From NCBI GenBank assembly GCA_026120035.1, contig JALRME010000031.1:434001-498000 (forward strand): a DNA stretch of 64,000 bases, read 5' to 3'. Origin of the DNA: Coleophoma eucalyptorum (taxonomy: Eukaryota; Ascomycota; Leotiomycetes; Helotiales; Dermateaceae). The notes beneath the pieces were generated by a model that was not told the origin of the DNA, made no database searches, and saw only the letters and a program-made list of their open reading frames with translations. The position numbers were made by a program, and so were the translations under genes. Shown piece by piece: positions 46,891 to 57,283 of this stretch (position 1 is the first letter of the stretch; every line of letters begins with the position of its first letter).

Positions 46891-47824
46891 TTTGAGAAAT
46901 TTCAGTACAAGAACTTGTGGAGCAAGAAAAGAAAGAACTAAAGCCTTCCACAAATGCTTGTCAAAGAGAGCACTGGCTATTTATCCTTACGTCAACCGGG
47001 TTGAATCGGCTCACTCCACGTTGCGCCTAGATAACACTCCCTAGGTGACCTATAGGGGGCGTAAAATTTATTTCTTTGCTTCCGAGTAATAAGTTTCATT
47101 GTAGAGGTGAACCATGTTTGGAACGCATTCCGGTAGGGTTTCCAGATAAAGATCTCGACTAAAATCTCACCTCCCTAGTTCGAGGACAGGGCTGGCGGAC
47201 CCAGAGTTGCGGATCCCCCGCATCTGAGTTTCACGGTCAATGAATGCCCCGCATTTCAAAAACGTTTTTTGTAGTTGCATACGGTGGTCATCCGTCAAGA
47301 ATTTCGAGTCAGCTGTCTTTAAGTATTGTTATAGCTAACTTGGAGAATATTTTTGTACGGATTTCAATGGGTAAGTCGATATTCCGCACATGGTCAAAAC
47401 ACATCACACCCCCCCTCCCCACTTTATAATCTTAAAATGACAATTCCCTCAAGCTCTGAGATTTGACAATTATTTCAGAAAGAAGGATGTCCAGAGGACA
47501 ATCAACTTCTTAACTGCAGAAATGGTCAAGTCCAGCGGAATATGCAGAAGGAATTCCTGAAAAGTACAGGCCCTTCTAACCACGAATATCCATATTTAGG
47601 ACTATCATAGCGTTATCCTCAGATGTCAGGACCGTGGTGCAGAATAACGTCGCATTCACAGAATAAATCTAATGATCTTAGGTATCTAAAATACACTATG
47701 GCAAGACAGATTTCAAGTTATATAGTACATGGTTATACATAGCCCATCCACCAATCCCATTGCATATACACTCTTTCCTTTTGCCTATAAACCACAAGTC
47801 GATAAACGCCAATATTTCACTGTT
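46891..47824. other. intergenic region, nothing recognised
   Basis: Promoter side of the sugar transporter and the 3' flank of the next gene. A C-rich run lies near 47409-47420. No gene supported. Confidence 0.45.
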
Positions 47825-50212
47825 TCAGTCCACTTTCTCCTCTGTGACTACAGGCGAAGGAGGACCCATATTTTTCTTCATCTCTCTCCACCGCTTTCTG
47901 CTCACTGCCGTGCTCGGCCCTACATAAACACCCCATGGATGCTGCATCGCTAGTTCCGAGCAGGCCTGCATCGGCTGCATACCTCCCATTGCAGTCTTTG
48001 CATAGAGATCCGTCCATATTAATTGATCGATGATCTTGATTGTACCGTTGTAGGAGGAGGGGTTATCTGGTTTGGAGGCTGTTGAATCGGTGGTCGAATT
48101 AGATTGATCGTCTACAGGTGACGAATCGACTGGTGTGGGTAAGACTTCTACAGCATGCAGCCAGCCTCTAAAGTCACCTCCGAGGTCCTCAGTTTCGGCA
48201 TCAATAAAAGACGCTACGGATTGCGGGGTTACGGCCAGGAAAATGGTGGTGGAAAGACCTGTGGGGAACGATGTAGAGTTCGAAAATTTTTGGAAGTGTC
48301 TATAGGCTATAAGCGGTCAAGCAGGACAAGGAGTTCAATCAATAAGCACTTACTTCAAGGCTGTATCAAGATCACCTTCGGGAACGTCTTCTTGTCGTCC
48401 ATCTACCCAGTGTAGCGTTTCCTTGCTCTTGATAGCTTCAGCGCCGACCAAGCCTTCCCAACCACTATCTAAACCACGTTGGAGCGTCGATAACAGCTTT
48501 GCCCACTGGTCATCATCTTCTGCATAAGAAAGTCGATATACTACAAAGCCAAAACTCTTGATACTGTCAGCCTTAAGTTGTTGTACCCAAGGTTCAATCT
48601 TCATCTCAATTGGGGTTTCAATCTGGCTTTGCAAGCTTTTGTGTCCCCACTCGCGATCGAAGATCAGAGCCGGCTTCTCCATGAATGTATGACGAGAGCG
48701 TGGCCCTTGGGATGCCTCCATGGCGTGGCGATCTCGGGTTCGCTGCTGTGTTGTATCCTTTACCGCTTTCTTCATTTGCGTGACAAGCGCTCCGTCCAGA
48801 CGATTGTAGATCTTGTTCAGCTCCTTTGCGGGTCGCTCGATTTCGGCCATGGCTTGTTCTATTCCATAAGTCATTAGAAACCCCTGGGTTCTCGCACGAA
48901 TGGCTATATCGGCATCTAAATAAAGGTTGAGGAGTTGATCGAGCACGGCCAGTTTCTGATGGTCGATAATAACGGTCTGCTGAGTTTCACTAATTTCGCG
49001 ACCACTTTGCAATTTGTCGAGGAAATCTAATTTCCATATATCATAGAGGACCTTGAGATGCTTAAAGGCCCAAGCCTTCGATTGCGAAACGCGGTAGATA
49101 AAGAGATTGCTAATTATGTTCAGTCCTGTGACTTTCTGAGCCGTCGGATATTTTTGACCTACTGAATATAATCTTGCCAAATCTTGGTCAGATTAAAATC
49201 AAATTCTGGTCTCCCTTCAGCAACCCGTAGGGCTTCGATGGCGTCTTGAAAAATATCGATTTCCGCAGCAATGGTGTTATGGGTTTTACGGAGTTGGCCT
49301 TGGATACTGGGTTGTCGAAAGTATTCAAAAACATCGACAACTTGACGAATGACAGCTATAGCTTCTTCGATGTTGGCCGGGTCATCGAGACCTCTTGCTT
49401 GCCAACGAGCATCTGATACTGGAACCATGCCAAACCATACCTGTGCGAAATGTTATTCCGAGAACGAGAATTCCAATTTCAAGAACGATGCTTGGGCACC
49501 TACGGTTGACTTTGTAAGCTTGAAGCTCCTCTCCACTTGGCCATCGAGAAGTGTTTGAGCAAGAGCTTTCTCCCACAAATCTCCCATGCCGCTTAGCGCA
49601 AATCCAACCCGGATAATTGGTGCCGGAGAAGTCCCAGGCATGGGTCCGAAAGGGCCGGGCGGTGGCAATGATGAAGCCCATGGTTCCGGAGCCCATGCTT
49701 TGTATTCTAGGCTGAAGTGGCTCATTTCAGAGATGGGAAAGATGCCATGTTCGGACTTCTCCTCCCCAGGCATAAGCCCTGATTGTGCAGTGTTTAGAAA
49801 ACTGCTCAAGGTTGCGGCTTCAAATGGCACCGCATCGGCTTTTTGATTGTTAGCCTGTGGTCAGTTGCAACATAGCATGGTGACCCGATCTGTACGTACG
49901 AACTCGGTCTTCAGCATCTTCAGGTGAAGGCTGCGGCCAGGGATACACGGGATCTGGTGTTGCGGGCCATATGAAGGACCAGGCGAAAGGCAGGACGAAT
50001 TGCCAGACGATGATGCTTAGGAATATTGTTTTCCAGCGGCCTAAAATGACGGTGAACGTGGTAGACCAGATAAACCGGCAAGTAATGACCGCAATCAATA
50101 TTACAAGCCAAGAGAGATGGTATGCGATGATGGTGAGCAATACAGGAAGCCAGTGATTGGCAATGAATGTGAACATCGTTGCTGACGATGCAGGGTAGGG
50201 TTCGCTAGGCAC
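47825..50212 (-). pseudogene. uncharacterised fungal membrane protein, nonsense codon and frameshift
   Basis: A long gene read from 50212. The N-terminal exon has two or three membrane segments (VLLTIIAYHLSWLVILIAV; FLSIIVWQFVLPFAWSFIW) and is spliced (donor GTTCGT, acceptor near 49861) to ANNQKADAVPFEAATLSSFL. The frame then reaches FSFSE followed by TAA (49453-49455) and continues HFAQVWFGMVPVSDARW, so TAA probably replaced CAA (Gln). At about 49160 the frame DYIQ meets TAG and family-like sequence resumes one frame over (GQKYPTAQKVTGLN). A last splice near 48349 leads to HFQKFSNSTSFPTGLS and a C-terminus ending at 47825 with a Pro/Ser tail. The intact protein would be about 740 residues. 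Function is unknown. Two independent lesions point to a pseudogene, unless the assembly is wrong. Confidence 0.72.
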
Positions 50213-50704
50213 AACTGATAGGGGTAAGATCCAATACTGTGGAGAGAGCCACGAAGAAGTGAGTTATGGATTGAGGAAGACAAGCTCAACACCAATACCT
50301 GTGGGACATTGATCAAAGGCGACAAATCTCAAATAGCAACATGTTGCGAGAAAGGAAGCAGAAATGTTTGTGGTTGAAGCCTCGATGTTTGATAGTTTTA
50401 GGGTGCCTAAACTCGCGCTAACTGCCGCACTAGACCCCACAATAATTCTACCCAATCCGTCTTTTCTCGTATAACTTTAATATCAACAGCTTCATCTGGA
50501 TGGAAATGGAGATGGAGGTGAGCTCATTTGATAAAGCCATCTTTGGAAGGTAGCAACCGAAGGGAAATCAATCGTTCAGCGAGCCCATTGTATCAAGTCA
50601 CAAATGCAGCATCACGTGCTTCGCTTCGAGTATGATCAATGGTCCAATGTACAGGTTGAATTTGCTATATAGTGGTAGGAGATGTTTACCACCACGACTC
50701 AAGT
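50213..50704. other. intergenic region
   Basis: About 490 bp between the start of the membrane-protein pseudogene and the 3' end of the Dal5-type carrier. No feature recognised. Confidence 0.5.
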
Positions 50705-52377
50705 CTAATCATCGAAGTCTTTCTTGCTGATTTGTATTTCAACATCCTCCTCCTTGTCTGCTGCGATGCTCTCAATGACCATTTCACGTCGCTTGTCACG
50801 GCGATGCAATATCATAATGCCCAAAACAAGCACAATCTGTAGGACGTTGTTTCCAAACACCCACCACCAGCCAAACTTGAACCGTGGAGCTCTGAATGTC
50901 GGGAATGTAACGATATTTAAACCTGCCAGTAATGCCTGGCCTATAGCATTCATCGAAGCGATGACAATAGCACGATTCTCAGGAGTTTTGAATGTGACCT
51001 CTGACGCCCAAGACATGAAGAGAGGGTTCAATGCCCCGCCTAGACCGGCGACGTAGAAAGCGAAGAACTTAAGACCCAATGGAATGTTCCAGATAGCCAT
51101 GCATAGCGCCCCAAAGGTCATGCATACGCAGATAACGAGCGAAGGTAGCCAGCGGTTACCCGTAGCATCCGCCCAGTAGCATCCAATGAGAGCTGCAATA
51201 ATAGATAACGCCGACTGCCCTGTAGGGATGTTGTTGATCTGAGATGTTGTGTATGTGTCTGCGTGTGCTTTGAGGTAAAGATTGAAAGGCGACCCGTTTG
51301 TTATCATAGACTGGTTGAAAACGTAGTATAAAAGCACAAACGCATACCAATGCCATTGCAAAAATGCCTTTCGAAATGTGGCAAGGGTAAATTTGACTTG
51401 TGCTCCTTCTACTCCATCGTCATTCATACGTCTTCGAGCTAGAGCCATTTGATCTTCCGTCAACAGCCAGCTTGGGTTCTTTGAGTCAGGACGGGCTGGG
51501 AAAACAATTGCTCCTAGTGTAGCAACGGGGAGGGTAATGCATCCGCAGATGATGAACAACCACTGCCAACCTGCGTGGCCAAGCACTCCATTAAGATTTG
51601 TGTAGCAGGCTGATTGAAAATATCCCGCAAACATAGTACCGAGTGGACCTGCGATGTAGAAAAGACTAAGGCTGTTGTATTTTTAGCTTATAACTCAATA
51701 TAATTCAAATTTATCGTCAAAAACTTACCGACGGCTGATCTCGCTCTTCTTGTACCAGCAGCCAATACAAAAGATGATACCAGGGTAAGCAACACATTCG
51801 AAAATTCCAGAGAAAAATCGAATGGCATATATGTGATTTACATCTATTTTGCATTAAGCATACGAGGAAGACCGAACCCAGCATATGATTACTGACCTTT
51901 TACCCAAGCAGTAAGCAGCGTGAGGACACCCCAAACGATTTCGAACGTTGGGATCAACACATTAGGACTATCAAAGAGTCAGTAACAAGGCTATAAATTA
52001 GTTCTTGGGAGTGTACCGGACACGAGTTAATAAGATGTTACACGGGACCATAGCTACGCAATAACCAGCCTGGAATACACCTGTTGTATACTGGAGGTCA
52101 TTTCCGCTCATCTTAGCATCCTCCTTCATCCCACTGACATAGGCATTCTGAAATGCTTGCAGATCTAGGAACTATAGGAGTGTGAGACTCCAGCTTGTAT
52201 AATTTATTTGGGAATATCTCTTACCTTGGTGAAGAATGTCAAACATCCAAAAGTCAAGATCATGAAATCAAGCTTTCGGAGAAGTGTCTTCTCCTCCTTC
52301 GACGTTCCTTGCTCGTACCATCTCCACTTGTCATACCACCTCTCATCATCCAAGTTTTGGCGGATCTCAGTAGTCAT
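50705..52377 (-). CDS. MFS transporter, anion:cation symporter (Dal5/pantothenate-like)
   Basis: Plasma-membrane carrier of the ACS family, which imports allantoate, nicotinate, pantothenate and related acids. Five exons (52225-52377, 52017-52171, 51897-51967, 51729-51843, 50705-51671) join in phase to 486 residues. The N-terminus has the family's LLRKLDFMILTFGCLTFF helix and then NAYVSGMKEDAKMSGNDLQY. Splices restore RFFSGIFECVAYPGIIF and the SEISRRLSLFYIAGPLG loop. The second half has PARPDSKNPSWLLTEDQ and the membrane helices NPLFMSWASEVTF and WVFGNNVLQIVLVLGIMI. No lesion seen; substrate not predictable. An intact transporter between two decayed genes. Confidence 0.88.
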
Positions 52378-53116
52378 CGTTGGCAGGATTTTACTGAGAA
52401 TGAGGCAAAGAAATCGGACGAGAATTTGTGTAGGATGGCTGTACTAAACGAAGCACAGGGAGCTCAATGCTGCTGACAATTTCGTAAAACTTACTCGTCC
52501 GATGTCTGCATTTTATAGAATGGTGACACCCGAGGTCTCCATCACAGGAAGTTCACTGAGATAAGGATGCTATTGGAGATCGGCAGAGTGGTAATCTGAG
52601 CGGATTCTGAAAACCTGGAGAACGAAGACTCTTGGCTGTCAATTCTGTGCCAGAGCTCCACTTCGCGCCTTGGACTTCTACGCGAGACCTTTATTCCTAT
52701 CATGTCCCACTTTTACCGTTGGAATTGCCATTGCCGAACCGAAACTACCTATCTATTACTGAGATAACAAGGAGGAGCTCCAAACCTGTGTCAATTAATG
52801 TATTCGTGGAGTAGCAGGAATGCTTTCCTTCTTGGTTTAAAATAGCTTTCACATGCCTCTTTTTTCATAAAATTGGCCAAATCTGTTGCATAGTTAACTG
52901 TTATCCTCTTGCAATTCAAAACCATTACTACGATAGTTCATAGGGTTTTATTTAATTAGTGCTACTGAGATGTAGCTGGTTGTATCACTACTGGCCTACC
53001 CGAGATGTCTAATTATAAGGAGATCAAAATGTCTGATGTGTCAGAAGATTTCAAGAAGTATAGATTTTCCCTGTTACTAGACACGATCGGCATCCCTTCT
53101 TCAATCACCGAATGTC
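52378..53116. other. intergenic region, nothing recognised
   Basis: Promoter side of the Dal5-type carrier. Plus-strand open frames at 52195-52476 are antisense to the first exons of that gene. Nothing else seen. Confidence 0.5.
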
Positions 53117-53119
53117 AAG

Positions 53120-53672
53120 TCAGATTCCCAAAAATAGCCCGACCGAACTATTGAAAAATGCTCGGTACTCCATGGGAATAAAGCCGAAATTAAGCATCAT
53201 AACAAACGGCCAGATAATCAAGCTTTGTAGGAGGATAGGCCAGAGCTTCTCACGCCAAATCGTTAGCGTTTCTGTGGCGTTGGTCGTAGAGTTTATAGCA
53301 ATGAAGATGCTGTTAATGAAATTTGACATAATAGTCTGATTAAGCATTACTTTAATAATGACACTGGTCTCGCTGTGGCGAGTTGTCCTCTTGCGGTTTT
53401 CGACCCTGACCTGCGCAGGAAATTGAGATTCAAGATAATATTGCCAGTAATACATGATGCTCGTAGCAGTCATTAAAAAGATCATATATCTGCATAAGGC
53501 ATTGTAATCAAATGGGTTGTCTGATCTATTCATATACTATGACTTGTTAGCCACCTGAGCTAAGTTTTGCATCCTAAGAAAAGCGAGGTCTCAATAGAGT
53601 TTGAGCAATGATATTGGAAATTCCCGCAATTGTAACAGATTGGGGAATAGTAGTACAAAGTGTTTTCGCCAT
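53120..53672 (-). pseudogene. Mpv17/PMP22-family membrane protein, probably decayed
   Basis: Family members are small four-helix proteins of peroxisomal or mitochondrial inner membranes, with a putative channel role. From 53533 the frame has NPFDYNALCRYMIFL, WQYYLESQFP and the signature WPILLQSLIIWPFVMMLNFG followed by FIPMEYRAFF. It ends in TGA after GLFLGI, where the family has a Trp and about ten more residues. An upstream piece from an ATG at 53672 (KTLCTTIPQSVTIAGISNII) matches the family N-terminus but is closed by TAG, and no clean GT donor joins it to the rest. The spacing of the two parts suggests a damaged splice or small deletion. It may be dead, or my exon model may be incomplete. 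Confidence 0.6.
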
Positions 53673-54238
53673 ACTATAAAGTCGCTTTGGACCACTTTTT
53701 TCGTTGAGATGAAAAAATAACTGCGATTTAACAATTGTACTGAGGCTGACCACCTTGCGACGGAATCTCTTGAGACGAAATGGATCGTCTTATAAATTTA
53801 GATATAGCTTATTACTGATTATTCTTCAGGATCCATAACAAAGAAAGTAACTGTTGGCACTATGCAATAGAGAGAAGCATCTGATAATTGTCACTCCATA
53901 AAGCCCAGTATATCGCTACATGCTCATTGACATATTATTATGGGATAACGAAGCCGAGTTTGTTTTCTGTTGTCAAAACATATACACGAGGCATAGAAAG
54001 TATAAGACGTTAATGGCGCTAAAAGTGGAGCTCATGGTGGAGAGTGTGGTGGAGGGTAGGGTGGAGCTCATAATTGTTCTCATATTGTGGGTTAAGAGTG
54101 GGGTTGTTCATGGCACTGAAGCGTTGAGCTTGCTGTCGAATTTGGCAATGCTTCTGAAAAAGCGAGCAAACACTTTAAGCTCCTCGTATTAAGAGAAAAA
54201 CAAAAAAAACAAAGTCACTTCATACTCAATATTCTTAC
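53673..54238. other. intergenic region, nothing recognised
   Basis: About 560 bp. A plus-strand frame at 53920-54192 over a GTGGAG-rich tract has no family resemblance. Confidence 0.4.
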
Positions 54239-55095
54239 GTGTATTTTATTCTCAATTTTCACAATGCTGAACAGAGCATTTCGTCCGCTCAATCCTTTCT
54301 GCCTCGCTACGTTTCTCTTCCCCTCTATCCTGCTAGCCGAATTTACATATCCCCCTCTTCAGGAAGGTGTGAAAAGAGTCGATCTCGTCTGTTTGTTCTA
54401 TCTGACGTAGGCAACGAGCCTGATTATGCTGAATCCATGGTCCGGCTCTTTGTCTATAGCCACCAACTCCGAATTGAAGGTATCTCCTCCACTACCAGCT
54501 ACATGCTGAATGATACTGTATATCCCGAGAAATTCATGATATTATCAGTGTATACGGGGCTGTCCTCCCTAATCTCCAGCATCACGCTCAACATTGGCCT
54601 AAGCCCATCTATCTAACTAGTATGTGATTGCAGGCCTCCCCATATGTGGAATGTCTGGCGTAAGTGAAGGCAAAGATAGTAGTGTGCGTCCGAAGCACTG
54701 ATCCATGCCGTAACTTTTTCAACTGAGGATCTATAGGTACTGTTATGGGGTGGATCATCAGTACTTGCTCAAGCATTATGGAAGGTGCGTGCAGCACGAT
54801 CACTGGCTGAAGAGGGGGCCTTTGTGGCGAAAATAAAGGTTTATGCTACTTCTGACGAGGACAATAGCGGTACTTGGATTCGAAGAAATTAGCCTAGTAT
54901 GCTTTATATAGCTACTGTCTATCAATCCAACCGCTACGCATTGTTGGCCTGGAGCGGCATGTCTGGAGATAATTTCTTCGCATTTGATGGTTTAGGTGAT
55001 ACAAGCACTATATCTAAAGACTGGTTTAGGATAATGTCCAAGATATAGGCGCGTTAGGAAGTCAATACCCAGACTTCAAACCCATCTCCGAAGGT
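54239..55095 (+). pseudogene. DUF1593 (cellulose-binding Sde182 / nucleoside-hydrolase-like) remnant
   Basis: The block RLFVLSDVGNEPDYAESMV, then RLFVYSHQLRIEGISS and a Thr/Ser stretch, is the conserved start of fungal and bacterial DUF1593 proteins, whose N-terminal domain resembles nucleoside hydrolases. After TAA near 54616 the homology continues in pieces: ALWKVRAARSLAEEGAFVAK, DNSGTWIRRN then TAG, RYALLAWSGMSGDNFF, GDTSTISKDWFR, and GSQYPDFKPISEG close to 55095. Several stops and frame changes interrupt it, and the C-terminal half is missing. The N-terminal residues before the motif are a plausible degraded leader. Not functional. Confidence 0.8.
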
Positions 55096-55149
55096 AAGCA
55101 AGCTCCTTATTATCGTCAAGGAGAGAGGGTAGAGACTGAACAAAAGTTC

Positions 55150-55550
55150 ATTGGCATACAATCGTAATTACTACTCAGAAAGCATGACCTTCCAGAAACA
55201 CGATCTTCCTAATATAATTGAGTCACAACACTGAACTGTGAGGCATGAGTTTTTATCCCTTTGCGCCATATCATCGGTACTATTACTCTTGAAAATACAC
55301 CTTACTTCATAGAAACCACTGCCCTGCATAGTTGCTATTCGTGTCGCTTTTCCTTTCATCTATTTTGCTCGCTCTATTCAACTCGTCCATGTCATTCACC
55401 CCTGATATATCAGACTTCCCACAACCTATTATACGATTTGTTTACAGCAGCATGTATGAGCATTTTTGCCTTAATACCAGCCTGCTAGTTTCTGTAGAAC
55501 TTGGCTTCCTCGGTTATAACCCCTGACAGATCCTGCTGTTCGAGTACTAG
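55150..55550 (+). pseudogene. decayed partial copy of the HET gene 5' end
   Basis: This stretch aligns by eye with 57115-57500, the start of the HET gene. Matching words include CTGAACTGTGAGGC versus CTGAATTGTGAGGC, GAAACCACTGCCCTGCATAGTTGCT versus its counterpart at 57289 onward (long word shown only in part), TTTTGCTCGCTCTATTC versus TTTTGTTCGCTCTATTC, and ATATCAGACTTCCCACAACCT versus ATTTCAGACTCCCAGCAACCT. Indels break the frame and the copy ends before the HET domain proper. It indicates a tandem partial duplication about 1.95 kb upstream of the intact gene, later decayed. Confidence 0.75.
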
Positions 55551-57124
55551 TCCTCAGCGCCACGGAGAGGCGTCTACTGTGCTGAGGTTTTTGTTTTTTC
55601 TTTGTTTTTTTTTATGTTTTTAGGCATCGGTCGAGCCTTGATGCAGCGTATGCGCCATGTTGAGATAGCGAATAACTAGAACGTAATAGCCAATGATACT
55701 GGCATCGTTCCGCTGGATGAACAAAATTGTTGTAGAAGATATATCCTTCTGGTACGCAGGGTAGTGCATGCTGAGAGGCAGTCAAGGAGTAATATCCTTA
55801 ATGAGTGGATGACCGATCTATTATAAGTTTTAGCGACAAGAAACCGTTTCTTTGCAATAACTTCTTACAAGTTTTGGGAATTTTCTTGTTGCAATCCTTA
55901 TCTCCTTGACTTTTTGCCTCTCAGCGACTGGCTAAGGAAAAATGAAACAAAAAATGTGCCTAAGAAATATCCAGGTATCCAAAGGAAATACCGCAGCTAC
56001 ATATGTAAGCAAGGAGAATATCATCATCATTATTCAAAGAGAGAGTGTTAACAGCCCCGGAAAGGCTACACGTGCTGCAATATCATGGAGGATCCATCAT
56101 CCGTTATCTATCATCCATGGCAACATTTTAAAGCGCCTAAGATGAAGCATTGGCAACAAAACCACATAGAAGATCTCGGCGCCAGGGTGCGAAGCGTCAG
56201 AAGAGATCGCGAGACGACAAATGTTTGGCTGTGTAATCATAGACTATAAGAAAGCAGTAAGGAGGACTAAGATCCACGATCCTTAGCACGAAAAGTTGCT
56301 GGATCTGGGTTGGCGGACAATATATACCGATTGTCCCGGCGAGGCTGGGGTGGTTCGATGATACAGCCTCAATCGAGCAGTTCTCCGCTAAGCAAGGAAC
56401 CGGCACTGCCATTGGAAACTACCCAATAACGTCTAAGGCCTCACTGTGGACCATTGCTTGCAATACAGATAAGCAACCGATACTGAGGCTTAGCATAGGC
56501 TCAGGCTTATAATGCACCTCGTAATTGCTCGTACTGCTGGAGTCGTGGCATTGCATCTGATGCCGTCAGCAATAAAATAATTATCCATACGGCGTATCAT
56601 TGGATCCAGTTTCGCGCAATCTACTTAGCGAAGTAATGCCAGCACAATCAAGAATCTGCCTAGCTACTTAGCCTACAGTTATAGTGCGTCTAGTCGTATG
56701 TATTGTTCAGGCAGCCAGAATTGTCATTTAAGTAAAGAAAGTCACATTGGCCTTTCTCACGATACCCACTTTCCTCTGACAACCAAAGATGAGAAGATAA
56801 GTCTCGATTTAAGGCTGCAACTATTATATCACTTCATTGCGGATCAGTTCTCAGAAAGGCACAGTTAGCCTCGGATGCTGAATCCTTTCAGCCCGGGCAA
56901 GTAGGAGCTGTAAAAGTTGGACTTGTATAAGTTGCGAAGCTTCCTGGACGCACAGAACTGGGTTTGTAACATTGGTAATTTTTTACACTCCCGCTTCTTT
57001 TTTGATGAGGTCTGACATTATAGTTTCAACTCAACTCCATGCTGGGATTTCCCACGTCTGGGCAAGCCTTGCTGTAGAAGCCCAGAATAACCAATGAAGA
57101 AGAGGGAATGGATTTTTAATTGAA
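55551..57124. other. intergenic region, nothing recognised
   Basis: About 1.6 kb. A CCTCAGC/GCTGAGG hairpin at about 55553-55588 is followed by a T-rich run. No gene, RNA or transposon was recognised. Confidence 0.4.
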
Positions 57125-57283
57125 ATGCGATTGGAGTTGCAGCACGGAAATCACGGCCTCCCAGGAACACAGTCTTCTTCTCAAAAAGCGTATTCAGCCA
57201 TGAGACTGAATTGTGAGGCTCCGTCTTTCGTCCCTTCACTTAATACCGTTGGTGCTATCGCTCTCAAAAGTGCATCTTCCGTC

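Noticed and set aside
55553..55600. Hairpin followed by a T-run, possible RNA gene
   Set aside because: There is no tRNA cloverleaf, no A/B box pattern and no conserved RNA motif that I can recognise.
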